64,000 nt of DNA from Ignavibacteriota bacterium (GCA_002698995.1 PAAX01000035.1:67050-131049), one strand, 5' to 3'; positions 35,319 to 45,510 are shown, numbered from the stretch's first letter. Notes: generated from the letters alone by a model not told the origin. Numbers and translations are program-made.

Positions 35319-35728
35319 TTAATATCATCGCTTTGAGGATTTTCCTTTTGAGGTAAATAAGGCTGAATTAATTTCATTGCTCTATCTCTGAACATTTCGG
35401 CTAACTGGCTTGCTTCATTCCAAGAAATCATTTCGCTTCTGCTTTCGTCCCAACCTTTACTTCGTACAATTCCGGTTCCTTGTGTTTCTATATTAAATAC
35501 CGGAACTGCATAATAAAGAGTTAATAACGCTTCAGCTTTTGAAAGAACTTTTTTATCCTCATCATCACTATTTTTTTCTTCATAAGCGGAATAAGAATCT
35601 TTTCCCAATAATTCCTTCATTTCAAGAGATGCGGTTTCAATATGAACTTCAATCTTTTCCGGAGCAGTTATATCTTCGGTTTTAAGATTTCCTTCTTTTC
35701 TAACTTGTTGTTGATCAGTTAAAGGCAA
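35303..35728 (-). CDS. Head-tail connector-like protein
   Basis: A 141-residue helical protein (KVLSKAEALLTLYYAVPVFN, EASQLAEMFRDRAMKLIQPY). All-helical fold, size and place after the capsid gene fit the gp6/adaptor class. No decisive motif. Confidence 0.55.
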   Translation of the reverse strand: MPLTDQQQVRKEGNLKTEDITAPEKIEVHIETASLEMKELLGKDSYSAYEEKNSDDEDKKVLSKAEALLTLYYAVPVFNIETQGTGIVRSKGWDESRSEMISWNEASQLAEMFRDRAMKLIQPYLPQKENPQSDDIKWGAI

Positions 35729-35731
35729 GGT

Positions 35732-35920
35732 TTATTTCTCCTTGCCCTTATTTGGATTTTCATTCGTTTTTACTTCTTCAGAAGTTTTAGAACTCTTTAA
35801 TTCAGAAAACTTTGTTTGAACTCTTTTAGGAAGAGCCTTAAAATCCTTTTCTGAAATTGTTTGGTTTTTATAAATCACTTTATCACCAAACCCAACATTC
35901 GCATTCGCTTTATAAACCAT
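35732..35920 (-). CDS. Small protein between capsid and connector genes
   Basis: 62 residues, with a Lys-rich disordered tail (SSKTSEEVKTNENPNKGKEK). The N-terminal part (YKNQTISEKDFKALPKRVQT) resembles short head-associated proteins. No family recognised. Between it and the capsid gene lies a run of ACTCAATACT-like repeats (35938-35975). Confidence 0.5.
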   Translation of the reverse strand: MVYKANANVGFGDKVIYKNQTISEKDFKALPKRVQTKFSELKSSKTSEEVKTNENPNKGKEK

Positions 35921-35977
35921 TATTGCAACTCCTTAACTTTTACTCAATACTAATTACTCAATACTCACTACTCGTTA

Positions 35978-36946
35978 CTATTTATAACCAAGAACAATCT
36001 GATCTGAAACTGCATAATTAAAATCAACTTTAGCAGTAACGGTATATTCAATCACTCTCTTTCTTTCCTGAACCTGACGTCCAACTCTCATCGCTCTGCC
36101 GATACCAACAGCAAGGTTTTTAGCATGAGTAAACAGAATTGCATTATCCGGCATAAAAGGAAGAGGAACAACATCAATTCCGTTAAATTGTGCTGATCTT
36201 CTTTCGGTTACCATTGAATCACCTAAAGCAGTAACACGTTCACCAAGTTCTGCTCTATAATCAACTTCAACATTTGGGGAAACCAAGAAAATCAAGTTCG
36301 GAATATCGCGTCTCCATTTGTTTGGGAGCAGTTTGAACATTGATTTGAACACATCTTTATAGGTTGGTGTAGCTGGAATTGTGAAATCATGAACTGAAGA
36401 ATCACCAAGAGCAATTTTTAACCAGCCGTCATTTTGTCTTAAGAATGAATGATCATTTTGAGAAAGTCCGGTTGTATCATCCAAACCATTTGCCGGAGTT
36501 GTATCAGTAATAGTTTCTGCCAATGATTCATCGCCATTTACAGCTAAATCCAATAGATCATTACCAAACTGTTTTGCAAATGCTCTCTGAATCTTTGCAT
36601 CGGCATTATTGCCTTCAATGTTTTCTTCAAGGAAAGAGAAAGTAACATCAAAAGGAAGAATGGTTTCTTTGTAGTTCAACGATCTTGGTGTAATATTTAC
36701 GCCAAAAGTTTCTGCCGGAGCAGTTCCTTCAACTGCACGTCTTAACATTCTGCTGTTAAGGTCTAATAAACTTAACTGATATTCACTTGCTGTCATTTGA
36801 ACAGTTTGAATCTTTTGTAAGAATTCATTTTGTGAAACAACAAGATCAATAAGTTCTTTGGCTTGTTCAGTATTTAACTGTCCGCCAGTAGCTGTAGAAA
36901 TAGTTGCTTTTCTTATCAGCTCTTGAATTTGCTCATTTGTTAACAT
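35978..36946 (-). CDS. Major capsid protein
   Basis: A 322-residue protein of HK97-fold size. Features are an N-terminal helical arm (MLTNEQIQELIRKATI), a loop region (GVNITPRSLNYKETILPFDV), and PNLIFLVSPNVEVDYRAELG with VVPLPFMPDNAILFTHAKNL, the strand pattern common to phage capsid proteins. Gene order (portal, minor head, protease, capsid, connector) confirms the call. Confidence 0.75.
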   Translation of the reverse strand: MLTNEQIQELIRKATISTATGGQLNTEQAKELIDLVVSQNEFLQKIQTVQMTASEYQLSLLDLNSRMLRRAVEGTAPAETFGVNITPRSLNYKETILPFDVTFSFLEENIEGNNADAKIQRAFAKQFGNDLLDLAVNGDESLAETITDTTPANGLDDTTGLSQNDHSFLRQNDGWLKIALGDSSVHDFTIPATPTYKDVFKSMFKLLPNKWRRDIPNLIFLVSPNVEVDYRAELGERVTALGDSMVTERRSAQFNGIDVVPLPFMPDNAILFTHAKNLAVGIGRAMRVGRQVQERKRVIEYTVTAKVDFNYAVSDQIVLGYK

Positions 36947-36999
36947 TTTTTATTTCTCCAAATAAATTTCAAATTTTCTCTTAATCCGTCAGTGTGACG

Positions 37000-37971
37000 T
37001 TAAATAAATATGCTTGATTTACTTATCGGCTCTTGACCGCCGTTATTTCCTTCTTCTCCTTGAGAACTGCCTGGAGTAGCTTTAGCAATTGTTTCTATCT
37101 TTTCACTGTTCTCTTTTGATGATTTTTCAAGAGCTTCAATTTTCTCATTCAAAGGTTTAACAGCTTCTTCAACTGCTGTTTTTACGATAGCCTGAACTTC
37201 TTCAGCTTTCATATCTTCTTCCTCACTTTTATTAATATTATCTAAACTGAAATTTTCTACTGCTGTTTTGAATTGATCTATATCTCTAAGGATTGCAGAT
37301 TTTTTATCAGTAATTGATTCATCACCAATTGTTTTGTCGATACTGTCCTGTAGTGCCCAAGACATACTTCTTAATACTCTAAATTCATTTTCCGAATTAA
37401 AATCTTTCTCAACTATTTGCACCGTTTTGATTGCTTTCTTTACTGCAGCAACTATTTTTTCAATTAAACTTTTTTCATCAGATTTTTTTACTTCTTCCTT
37501 AACCGCAAAACCACCCATTGAAAGCCCTTTAATATCACCTTTCTTAACTGCTTCCCATGTATCGTTATTTTCAATCTGAATACCGACAGCCCAAGAACCA
37601 ACCGGATCATCCGGGAAAACCGGATCAGCTTCTTTAGTAATCCAGCATTCAGCAACAAAACCATGTCCAACAACCTCATCATGTTGCTTGTCGATCTTTC
37701 CTGTGCGTCCTTCCTTCATAAAGTTGTCACAAGCTTTCTGGATTTCTTCAGCTGTAGTAAATTCTTCATCAGTATCATTTTCATTAGGAGAGTAAACTAT
37801 TCCGTAAACACGCTTCTGCTCTTTATCAATTTTGTTAATCTGAATTGTCTTTTCGATTGTTGGTGGTTTGGTTTCACCGGACTTATAAATAATCTCTTTC
37901 TTATTAGCTCCGGACTTAACTAAACTGATGAAATGAATGTCGATGTTGGTAAGTTTCTTTGGCACGATCAA
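37000..37971 (-). CDS. Prohead protease (XkdF-like) with scaffold-like C-terminus
   Basis: A 323-residue protein. The first 160 residues match the XkdF putative protease: RVYGIVYSPNENDTDEEFTT, GKIDKQHDEVVGHGFVAECW (candidate catalytic His), and GIQIENNDTWEAVKKGDIKG with LSMGG (candidate Ser). The C-terminal 80 residues are coiled coil (VKPLNEKIEALEKSSKENSE) and low-complexity, as in a scaffold. It would process the prohead. The restriction-modification gene is divergent from it, across about 118 bp. Confidence 0.75.
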   Translation of the reverse strand: MIVPKKLTNIDIHFISLVKSGANKKEIIYKSGETKPPTIEKTIQINKIDKEQKRVYGIVYSPNENDTDEEFTTAEEIQKACDNFMKEGRTGKIDKQHDEVVGHGFVAECWITKEADPVFPDDPVGSWAVGIQIENNDTWEAVKKGDIKGLSMGGFAVKEEVKKSDEKSLIEKIVAAVKKAIKTVQIVEKDFNSENEFRVLRSMSWALQDSIDKTIGDESITDKKSAILRDIDQFKTAVENFSLDNINKSEEEDMKAEEVQAIVKTAVEEAVKPLNEKIEALEKSSKENSEKIETIAKATPGSSQGEEGNNGGQEPISKSSIFI

Positions 37972-38089
37972 AACCTATTCTTTTTGATCGCAAAGTCTTT
38001 ATTATGATTTTAAGAAAAAACCTAATATTTTTGAGGTAATAATCACTTTTAATTTTTGTAACTACTTAATTCAATTGCGCTGCTTAATT

Positions 38090-40555
38090 ATGAAAAAATA
38101 TAATAACGAAGAAGAAGTTAAGATTCATTTAGTTATTCCATGGTTGGAAAGCCTGGGATATAAAAAAAGTTTCATGGAATTTGAAAAAACAATTAAGGTC
38201 AACGAAGGGAGAAAAACAAAATCAATATTTGCTGATATAATTGTATATACAGATAAAAAAATGGAAACCCCTCTAATTGTGATAGATACTAAATCTCCAA
38301 CTGAAATTTTATCAAAAGAGGCAAGAGATCAAGTAATTAGCTATGCCAGATTATTACCAAAGATAGCTCCAATTGCAGTTTTGACAAACGGTTACCATTC
38401 TCAGGTATTTCAAACTCTTGATAAATCTAGAATAAAAGAAGTACCGTTAAGAAAAAATATTTTAAAGGATTTTGTTAGTGCTGTTCTAAGTAAAAATATC
38501 CAAGAGGCATTAAGAGACGAAGCAACTAAAGAATTATTTACGATAGATGATGTATCAACATTTAAGGAATTATTAAAAAAATGCCATAATATTATACGAA
38601 ATAATGAGGGATATGATCCCATTCAAGCTTTTGATGAGTTGTCAAAAGTTTTATTTGCAAAAATGTATGAGGAACAATTTAATCAATCTTCTAATAGATT
38701 TACAACTGAGATTTTTACAAAAACATTAAGTGAATTAAAGGTTAATATAGTTCAACAACAGTTTAGTGAAATTCAAAAAATAAATGATTTTAAGGAATTG
38801 TTCCCAGAAAATAATGTAATTAAATTAAAAGATAGAACAATTAAGGAAATAGTATCGATTTTTGAAAGCTATGATTTGACACTTACAAATTTTGATGTAA
38901 AAGGTGAAGCATTTGAATATTTTTTAGGTGATACTTTTACAGGCGGTTTAGGTGAATATTTCACCCCAAGAAACGTTGTTGAATTTATAGTAGAGGCAAT
39001 TTCTCCGAAAATTGGTGAAAAAATTGTTGATCCTTTCTGTGGAACCGGGGGATTTCTAATATATGCATTTGAAAAAGTTAGTGAAAAGATAAGATTGCAA
39101 GAATTTTCGGATTCCGAAAAACTTAAATGGAAAAAAGTATTGTCAAACGAATCATTATTTGGAACCGATTGGAAAGCAAGAACTGCGCAAGCCTGTAAAA
39201 TGAATATGATAGTTCATGGAGATGGTAATACTGGTGTTTTCCAACATGATGGTTTTAAAGATATTAAAAACAAAATTTTTGAAAATAAATTCGATATTTG
39301 CTTCACGAATCCACCTTTTGGAGCAACTGAAACAGACGAAGAAATACTAAATATGTTTGAATTGGGAAATGGTCGCAGTACACAAGCACGTGAAATTCTA
39401 GCAATTGAAAGATGTATTAGGTTAGTAAAAAAAGGAACCGGAATAGTTGCAATGATTGTCCCTGATGGTATTTTAAATGGAGATAGAAATTCCTATGTAA
39501 GAGAATTTATACAAAGAGAATGTACGATTCTAGGTATTATCGGTTTGAACAAAGAAACTTTCCAAGGTTACAATGCATCAGTAAAGACTTCTGTAATATT
39601 TTTAAAGAGAAAAGAAAATCCTAACGAAAAAATATCAGAAGATATATTTATGGCTGTTTGTACTAATTCAGGTTATGCCCCTACTGGTATTCAAGTTCCT
39701 GGTAACGAATTGCCAGATATTTTATATGATTTTAGAAACTTTTTAACTTCTAAAAGTGATAAACATTTATTTAAGTTTTCTAAAATTGTGAAAATTGAAT
39801 CCCTTGTTTCTAGATTAGACGCTGAACGCTACATAAATATTAATGATAATTTAAAAATTCATTCCACTAATCAAGTTATTGAAATATTTTTGAATGAAAT
39901 TGATATTCTTACTCGTAACTTTAAGAAAATAGAAACGAGCTTAAATAATTCTTTTAATGATAATGATTTTAGTTTCGTAAAAGTTGATAAAATATTTAAA
40001 CCAATAAAAAATTTAATATATCTCCATCCAAATCAAGAATATATGAGCTTGGGATTAAGTGGAAAAGGTAATGGAATATTTAACAAGGGTTCAATCTCTT
40101 CTAATAACATAAAAGCAAATAAGCTTAATCAAGTAAAAACAGGATGGTTTGTATATAGTAGACTATTTGCTCATAATGGATCTTTCGCTTTTGTTACCGA
40201 AGAATTTTCTGGTGGATTATTATCAAATGAATTTCCAACTTTCGAATTAATTTATAATAATTTTTTGAAAGATGATTTACTTGAGTATTTGTCATTTTAT
40301 TTTGTTAGTCCTCAAATTCTAGCTTTAATCAATAGGCTTACTACTGGTTCAACAAAAGAAAGTAGAGCAAGGTTTAAAGAGGAACAATTTTTAGAACTTT
40401 ATGCTCCAGTACCAAAAAACGAGGAATTGTTTAATAATATTGTCAAATCTATTAAGTTGATTAATAAATTTAAGAAGGATTTAAAATCTCTTTATTTAAA
40501 AATGGATGAGTTGCCAATATCTTTTGGACATTCGTTGCCATTTATGGAATTCTAA
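38090..40555 (+). CDS. Single-chain restriction-modification-specificity protein (type I-like domains, no helicase)
   Basis: The start is set at ATG 38090 (an upstream TTG at 38075 is possible; no clear ribosome binding site). The 821-residue protein has an HSDR_N-type nuclease domain at about 5-130 (ADIIVY and IVIDTKSP, with D...DxK), an HsdM-type N6-adenine methylase at about 265-540 (DPFCGTGGF, NPPFG), and an HsdS-like C-terminal specificity part (about 600-815). No SF2 helicase is present, so it resembles type IIG enzymes. It runs against the late operon, 2 bp from the end of the minor head gene, and looks A/T-richer than its neighbours. Likely a lysogen defence gene. Confidence 0.8.
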   Translation: MKKYNNEEEVKIHLVIPWLESLGYKKSFMEFEKTIKVNEGRKTKSIFADIIVYTDKKMETPLIVIDTKSPTEILSKEARDQVISYARLLPKIAPIAVLTNGYHSQVFQTLDKSRIKEVPLRKNILKDFVSAVLSKNIQEALRDEATKELFTIDDVSTFKELLKKCHNIIRNNEGYDPIQAFDELSKVLFAKMYEEQFNQSSNRFTTEIFTKTLSELKVNIVQQQFSEIQKINDFKELFPENNVIKLKDRTIKEIVSIFESYDLTLTNFDVKGEAFEYFLGDTFTGGLGEYFTPRNVVEFIVEAISPKIGEKIVDPFCGTGGFLIYAFEKVSEKIRLQEFSDSEKLKWKKVLSNESLFGTDWKARTAQACKMNMIVHGDGNTGVFQHDGFKDIKNKIFENKFDICFTNPPFGATETDEEILNMFELGNGRSTQAREILAIERCIRLVKKGTGIVAMIVPDGILNGDRNSYVREFIQRECTILGIIGLNKETFQGYNASVKTSVIFLKRKENPNEKISEDIFMAVCTNSGYAPTGIQVPGNELPDILYDFRNFLTSKSDKHLFKFSKIVKIESLVSRLDAERYININDNLKIHSTNQVIEIFLNEIDILTRNFKKIETSLNNSFNDNDFSFVKVDKIFKPIKNLIYLHPNQEYMSLGLSGKGNGIFNKGSISSNNIKANKLNQVKTGWFVYSRLFAHNGSFAFVTEEFSGGLLSNEFPTFELIYNNFLKDDLLEYLSFYFVSPQILALINRLTTGSTKESRARFKEEQFLELYAPVPKNEELFNNIVKSIKLINKFKKDLKSLYLKMDELPISFGHSLPFMEF

Positions 40556-40557
40556 AT

Positions 40558-41460
40558 TTATTCCACCACCGTCCTAGTCCTGCACCTCGCATGGTATGGC
40601 GGTAATCCCACAGAGGAAGGAATCTTATCCGGGTTCTTTCCTTCAAAGATTTCAACTTGTTTATCAGAGTACCAAGGAGCCAGCTTTTTAATCTGCTTTA
40701 ATGTTTTTGCTTTCATAAGTTCATCACGCTGTTTAACTAACTTATTTACATTAATTACTTTTCCATTTAAGAAACGGCATATTGCACTTGTCCGGTGGTC
40801 AATAACGGCAACAATTTTAACTTCGGTAATTCCGGATTTTTCATAAGCTGAAACCTTTCCAAATTCTCGGCTTCTTGTTACAACGTGCTCTGCCAACAGC
40901 TCCCAATAACTTCTTTTTCTGCTGAAACCTTCACTCAAAATCGATTCGAAATATTTTCCGGCATCTACACGTCCCATTCCTTGCTTCATAACTTCTTCAG
41001 CCATTTCATTTAAGAAATTATTTATCCAAGTATTGTAACTGTCGCCAATCCAAAACTGCTTAACATCTTTTTGAGTAAGCCAGTAAAGAGCTTTCTTATC
41101 AGTAGTATTAAATTCAAAAGTAATTCCAATATCAGCATGACCTTTACTATAACTTTCAAGAGAGATCGTTTCAATATCTTTCCGCATTGCCTCAAAGATT
41201 GAAGTCCCTAACTTTGCCTCAAGAGTATTAACAGCAATCTCCATTTCTTCATCAGAAATATATCCTTCACCTTGAATAAGTAAATCGATAGTTTCAATAA
41301 TTGCTGCTTTCTGTTCCTTATCCCATTTCTTTAAAAGCAAATTGGAAAGTCTATTTGCCATAGCTTCCCATTTATCTCCTTTAAGGATAACACCAAGAAG
41401 ATCATCAACTTCATACAATAATTCTTTTGCTTCTTGTTTAAGCAGCGAGTTCATTTTCAA
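40558..41460 (-). CDS. Phage minor head protein (Mu gpF/SPP1 gp7-like)
   Basis: A 300-residue protein. The C-terminal 90 residues carry VAVIDHRTSAICRFLNGKVI and LPPYHARCRTRTVVE, the Phage_Mu_F/gp7 signature. The rest is helical. It overlaps the portal gene by 23 bp. Such proteins sit inside the head at the portal and help DNA exit. Confidence 0.8.
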   Translation of the reverse strand: MKMNSLLKQEAKELLYEVDDLLGVILKGDKWEAMANRLSNLLLKKWDKEQKAAIIETIDLLIQGEGYISDEEMEIAVNTLEAKLGTSIFEAMRKDIETISLESYSKGHADIGITFEFNTTDKKALYWLTQKDVKQFWIGDSYNTWINNFLNEMAEEVMKQGMGRVDAGKYFESILSEGFSRKRSYWELLAEHVVTRSREFGKVSAYEKSGITEVKIVAVIDHRTSAICRFLNGKVINVNKLVKQRDELMKAKTLKQIKKLAPWYSDKQVEIFEGKNPDKIPSSVGLPPYHARCRTRTVVE

Positions 41461-42787
41461 GAGCCTTTCTTAATTCGATAATTTGTTTAACCAGCGAACC
41501 AACATCAGAAGATTTTTCTGTTTTAATTTTTCTCGGTTGATAACCAAGTTCTGCACGAGCTTCATCCGGTTCAAGAACTCCGCTATTAATCATCTTTTCG
41601 TAAAACTCCGCATCATCCTTTGGATCGGCAATATAGAACGGATCGAATTTAATTTTGTAGTTCTCAATCTTCATTCCTTGCTTAAAGATATTATTCAAGA
41701 AATGTTCTACTCTTGCCTGCACAGGAGAAATAATAATATTCTGAAATAACTCCATTTGAGCCTTTGTTTCTGTAGTATCACCAAGCTTATTCCCAGAGGA
41801 TACTCCAACCAAACGAGGGGGAACACCATGAGAAGAAATTATATCATCTTTAGAATCAAGCTTAAGAGTTCTAAAGAAACTGTCCTTCGGCATTTGTGAA
41901 AGTTCTTTGATGTCAATTTTTATGCTTTCACCTTCTCCGGTTTCAAGAACAATTCCTTTTCCGGCATTCTTAACTCCCTTAAATTCATTATTCAAAAAGT
42001 TTTTAAGAGAAGCAAAAGCTTCATCGGTCAACTTTCCGTTTTCAACAATTACAGCAAAATGAGGCATTCCATAGTTTTCTAAGAAATAAAGATTGTAACT
42101 TTCTCCGGCTCTCATTAAGCTCATGGAAATCAAACTTGAGATATAATCCGGCACACCATAAATAGTATTTTTAGGAGAATAGTTTGAAAGTCTGAAATAG
42201 AAATTCCCCGGTTTCTCTCTTGTGTAAGGTTCGGTATAAGGATAAAACTTAACTTCCTTTAATCCAGCTTTCTGAACTGCAATTCTTTTGAGAAATCTGT
42301 TTTTGGTTTTCTTATTAGAATCAATTGCAAGTCTTGTATTATAGCTCTTTAAGTGATAGAGTTCTTGAATCTCTCCGGCTCTGTTTACAGCTCCTTCCAA
42401 GTAAGCATCACCAAATATTTTCCAGTCGGTTAAAAAGTTTACCATTGTTTCAGTAAAACTCTGTCCGGTATAATCAGAATGAGAAGTAATAAATTCATTA
42501 AGCTTTTTATATTCCTTGTCTTTCTCATCTGCTTCTTTTCCGTCGTATCGTTCTATCTTAAAACCAACTCCGCAGACTGCATGAGCAGTAACATTTATAC
42601 AGCGAGCATTGTAAACATTCTCACCATAAAGATTAGTAAGCACATCATAATCATACAAAGGATTTTCCGATGTGTAAGTTGCATCAGTAGTTTCAACTTG
42701 CTTTGATTCCTTTGCAATAGAGCTTTTATCAAACGAATTTAACTGAATAACTCTAACAGATACCTCATTTCTTTTTTCTTTTTCCAT
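41438..42787 (-). CDS. Portal protein (PBSX-like)
   Basis: The start at ATG 42787 follows AAAGGAATT; the frame is open to 42805. A 449-residue portal: GVPDYISSLISMSLMRAGESYN is the conserved helix, SHGVPPRLVGVSSG the typical portal loop, and FLNNIFKQGMKIENYKIKF the C-terminal helix. It forms the dodecameric DNA gate of the capsid. Confidence 0.8.
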   Translation of the reverse strand: MEKEKRNEVSVRVIQLNSFDKSSIAKESKQVETTDATYTSENPLYDYDVLTNLYGENVYNARCINVTAHAVCGVGFKIERYDGKEADEKDKEYKKLNEFITSHSDYTGQSFTETMVNFLTDWKIFGDAYLEGAVNRAGEIQELYHLKSYNTRLAIDSNKKTKNRFLKRIAVQKAGLKEVKFYPYTEPYTREKPGNFYFRLSNYSPKNTIYGVPDYISSLISMSLMRAGESYNLYFLENYGMPHFAVIVENGKLTDEAFASLKNFLNNEFKGVKNAGKGIVLETGEGESIKIDIKELSQMPKDSFFRTLKLDSKDDIISSHGVPPRLVGVSSGNKLGDTTETKAQMELFQNIIISPVQARVEHFLNNIFKQGMKIENYKIKFDPFYIADPKDDAEFYEKMINSGVLEPDEARAELGYQPRKIKTEKSSDVGSLVKQIIELRKALENELAA

Positions 42788-42791
42788 TTTA

Positions 42792-42995
42792 TTAATTCCT
42801 TTCACGTTTTGCTTTTTGTGGAAATCTTCTTAGAGTTCCCTTTTCATCTTTTATGTAACAAATACCTTTTCTATCAAAAAACAAATTTTTGCTTTTCTCG
42901 TGCTGACGATAAATTGTACAAGCATCAACACGATCAATAATTTTTCCATCCATTGTTTTTACTTTCCCGTCTGCTATTGCATCGATATTTTCCAT
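42792..42995 (-). CDS. Small protein between terminase and portal
   Basis: 67 residues, very basic, beta-like (GKVKTMDGKIIDRVDACTIY). It ends just before the portal start. No family recognised; small packaging-associated genes are common in this slot. Confidence 0.5.
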   Translation of the reverse strand: MENIDAIADGKVKTMDGKIIDRVDACTIYRQHEKSKNLFFDRKGICYIKDEKGTLRRFPQKAKRERN

Positions 42996-43042
42996 AACTC
43001 AATTCCTTTATGAACTTTATTACTTTATAAACTTGATAAACT

Positions 43043-44566
43043 TTACACTGTCCTTACAGTTACTTCCGCTTTTGGTTTTCTCGGCACTCTTACCCAGTTC
43101 CAATAAACTGCAGCATCACCTTTATTTGGTGAACGTCCTAATCTCTTTCTGATCTCCGGCTTTCCTTCAACAATTATTACTTTATCGTTAATCTTCCAAG
43201 TTGGAGCGCACAAATCAGAAATTAAATCTGGATCATTAGGAAGACAGATTTCTCCGTTCTTGAGATCTTCTCTCATTTGCCAATACATTTGACTGCGGAG
43301 ATTGTTAAATGTGAATTCTGTTTCCTTAATTTTAATCGGCTTTTCACCACCAATAATATTTTGAACTTTTATTCCTAATTCCTTCAAAGCGTTAACAGTT
43401 CCGGCTCCAACGCCAACACCGTCAACTCCAACTCTGTCTGCTTTTACTTTTTTCTCTTTCATCTTTTCGTAAACATCACGTTTGCCTAATTGATTACTAT
43501 CCGGACAGTAAAAATCTTCAACCCCTAAAAGCACAGATCCCAAACCTTCAGCAATTGCAGCTTTGTCTCCGGCTTCGCTATTTGCAACGTCCACACCAAG
43601 AGCCGGTTCACCTTTCATAAATTCTTTTCTATCGCGATTAACCGCATCATCGCACCATTTAAGATTTATTAACGAATCTTTACTTTGTCCTGGTGAAATT
43701 CCTCTCACACGAGAGAGATAAAATGGATGATCTTCGCTTCCAACTTCATCAATAATATCTTGAATTCCTTGTCTCGATTTTCCACCCGGAATAAATGAAG
43801 GATTATCAAGAACTATGTTTGGATAATCTAAACCGGAAATCCTTATATGCTCAACTCTTCCAAGTTGGCAAAATTTGTGTAATTGATCTAAGTGGTGGTT
43901 TGGATTGCCTAATGCTAAAATCAAGTTGTGAGGAGCTTGTGAAGTCAATTTAAATGAATTTATAATCGACTTCGGAATACCTGGAGTTTCTTCCAAAATA
44001 ATTAACATATGCTCGGCATGAAAACCTTGAGCCTTGTCTTCAGTTTCTTTGTCTGAAGAAGTACCGGAAACAAATCCGAATGCAGCCCATTCATAACTTT
44101 TCTTTCCCGAGTCATCTTTCTTCATTCTCAAAGTAAGAGTATCAAGATAACCCTTACCAAACTTCGGAAAGAGTCTTGAAATTTCTTTCCACATATTTTT
44201 TTCTAACTGATCTTGCTTTGGTGCGGTTGTAATTACTATTGAATTCTCAAAACATTCAAGAAACCAAAAGGTTATACAAGCTGCAATAAAAGTTTTAGAA
44301 CATCCGGTTGCAGATTCAACACCAACCCATTTATTCTCAACTAAAGCATTAAGAATAGCCATTAAAGGATTTGGAGTTCCGTCCCAATCATGAAATTCAT
44401 ATTCCGGAATTAAAGACCAGTCGATAGTTTCCTTATTAATTCCTAATCGTTCATGGAAATAATCAAGAGGATGAGTTCTATAATACAACTGAAGAGTTGA
44501 ATTATCTTTCAATCTCTCTTTATGCCTTATTCTTTTCTCTTTCTCTATATCAATTAGACTTAACAT
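43043..44566 (-). CDS. terL: Terminase large subunit
   Basis: The start at ATG 44566 is preferred to the GTG at 44578. The ATPase domain has Walker A-like GVESATGCSKTF, Walker B MLIILEETPG and motif III LILALGNPNHH. The RNase H-like nuclease has GVDVANSEAGDKAA and VGVDGVGVGAGT. At 507 residues it matches the family. It cuts and pumps phage DNA into proheads. It overlaps the small subunit gene by 17 bp. Confidence 0.85.
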   Translation of the reverse strand: MLSLIDIEKEKRIRHKERLKDNSTLQLYYRTHPLDYFHERLGINKETIDWSLIPEYEFHDWDGTPNPLMAILNALVENKWVGVESATGCSKTFIAACITFWFLECFENSIVITTAPKQDQLEKNMWKEISRLFPKFGKGYLDTLTLRMKKDDSGKKSYEWAAFGFVSGTSSDKETEDKAQGFHAEHMLIILEETPGIPKSIINSFKLTSQAPHNLILALGNPNHHLDQLHKFCQLGRVEHIRISGLDYPNIVLDNPSFIPGGKSRQGIQDIIDEVGSEDHPFYLSRVRGISPGQSKDSLINLKWCDDAVNRDRKEFMKGEPALGVDVANSEAGDKAAIAEGLGSVLLGVEDFYCPDSNQLGKRDVYEKMKEKKVKADRVGVDGVGVGAGTVNALKELGIKVQNIIGGEKPIKIKETEFTFNNLRSQMYWQMREDLKNGEICLPNDPDLISDLCAPTWKINDKVIIVEGKPEIRKRLGRSPNKGDAAVYWNWVRVPRKPKAEVTVRTV

Positions 44567-45077
44567 TAATTCCCACACTTAATAAATATGGTTTTGGATC
44601 TTCACCTTTCTTGATTATTGATTCAAGGATTGAAAGCTGTTCATCAGTTAGTTTTGATAAATCAATATTATTAATGCTTATTGTTCCGGAGTGTTTTACT
44701 TCATCTACATAAAGACCAAATAATTTATCGCGGTCTTTCACAATTTCAAGAGCAAGTTTGTAATCCGGTTTAATTATGTAATTGCCATTACCGTCTTTAC
44801 TCCCTTTAGCTTTTTGAAATAAAAATTCTCTGTCCCTAATAGCTTTTTCAAAAGCTTTTTTATGGTTTGGTTTACCTAGCTTATTAATTTCCCTAAGTGC
44901 TTCTTTGATGTATCTTAAAGCAGTTCTTTTTGAAACTCCAAATTTGTTTGCAACTATATCTCTTAATTCAGTTTCACGTTTCTTTTGAGTATAACGGTCA
45001 TTTTCTAAAACAAGATTAACAACCGCGTCAATCCTCATATAAATCAAGTCTGTATGTGGATTTTTAGTTTTTGGCAT
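44550..45077 (-). CDS. terS: Terminase small subunit-like DNA-binding protein
   Basis: A 175-residue protein with an N-terminal HTH (RDIVANKFGVSKRTALRYIK), a helical centre and a short C-terminal helix (LTDEQLSILESIIKKG). Its place directly before terL and the HTH-plus-helix layout support TerS. It overlaps the gene before by 14 bp. Confidence 0.7.
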   Translation of the reverse strand: MPKTKNPHTDLIYMRIDAVVNLVLENDRYTQKKRETELRDIVANKFGVSKRTALRYIKEALREINKLGKPNHKKAFEKAIRDREFLFQKAKGSKDGNGNYIIKPDYKLALEIVKDRDKLFGLYVDEVKHSGTISINNIDLSKLTDEQLSILESIIKKGEDPKPYLLSVGINVKSN

Positions 45078-45510
45078 ATTTATCTTCTAAATAAATTTGA
45101 TTTGCAAACTGCCAGTTTCTACAAGTGAAATAAGCTTTTATTACCGAATTAAAATGATTCACTTTCTTAATCGAATGGGAATCAATTTTAATTTCTTCGG
45201 CATTCTCTATAATTATTTCAATACCATTCCGATTAGCGGAAATTGAACTTCCGGCTTTAAATCTAAATGCTAAATGAAAGTTGTTGGACCAACGATAGGG
45301 AAGTGAAACACCACACAAATAATAATATTGCGATATTTCCTCATCCAAAACAATATCACTTTCAGATTGAATTTGATTGTTGATCTTTAAGCTGTATTCA
45401 CCAATCAAACATTTTGCACAATGGACAGAAAGATCAATATCATTTACATATTTCAGCCACAAATATTTAAAAGGTGCATTTACATTTATTATTTTAATTA
45501 CAGGAAACAT
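45064..45510 (-). CDS. Hypothetical protein between ParB-methyltransferase and TerS
   Basis: A 148-residue protein without recognised domain; beta-rich, with three Cys (CAKC and a CRNW). It overlaps both neighbours. The neighbours suggest a role in DNA modification or packaging, but this is guesswork. Confidence 0.45.
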   Translation of the reverse strand: MFPVIKIINVNAPFKYLWLKYVNDIDLSVHCAKCLIGEYSLKINNQIQSESDIVLDEEISQYYYLCGVSLPYRWSNNFHLAFRFKAGSSISANRNGIEIIIENAEEIKIDSHSIKKVNHFNSVIKAYFTCRNWQFANQIYLEDKYAKN

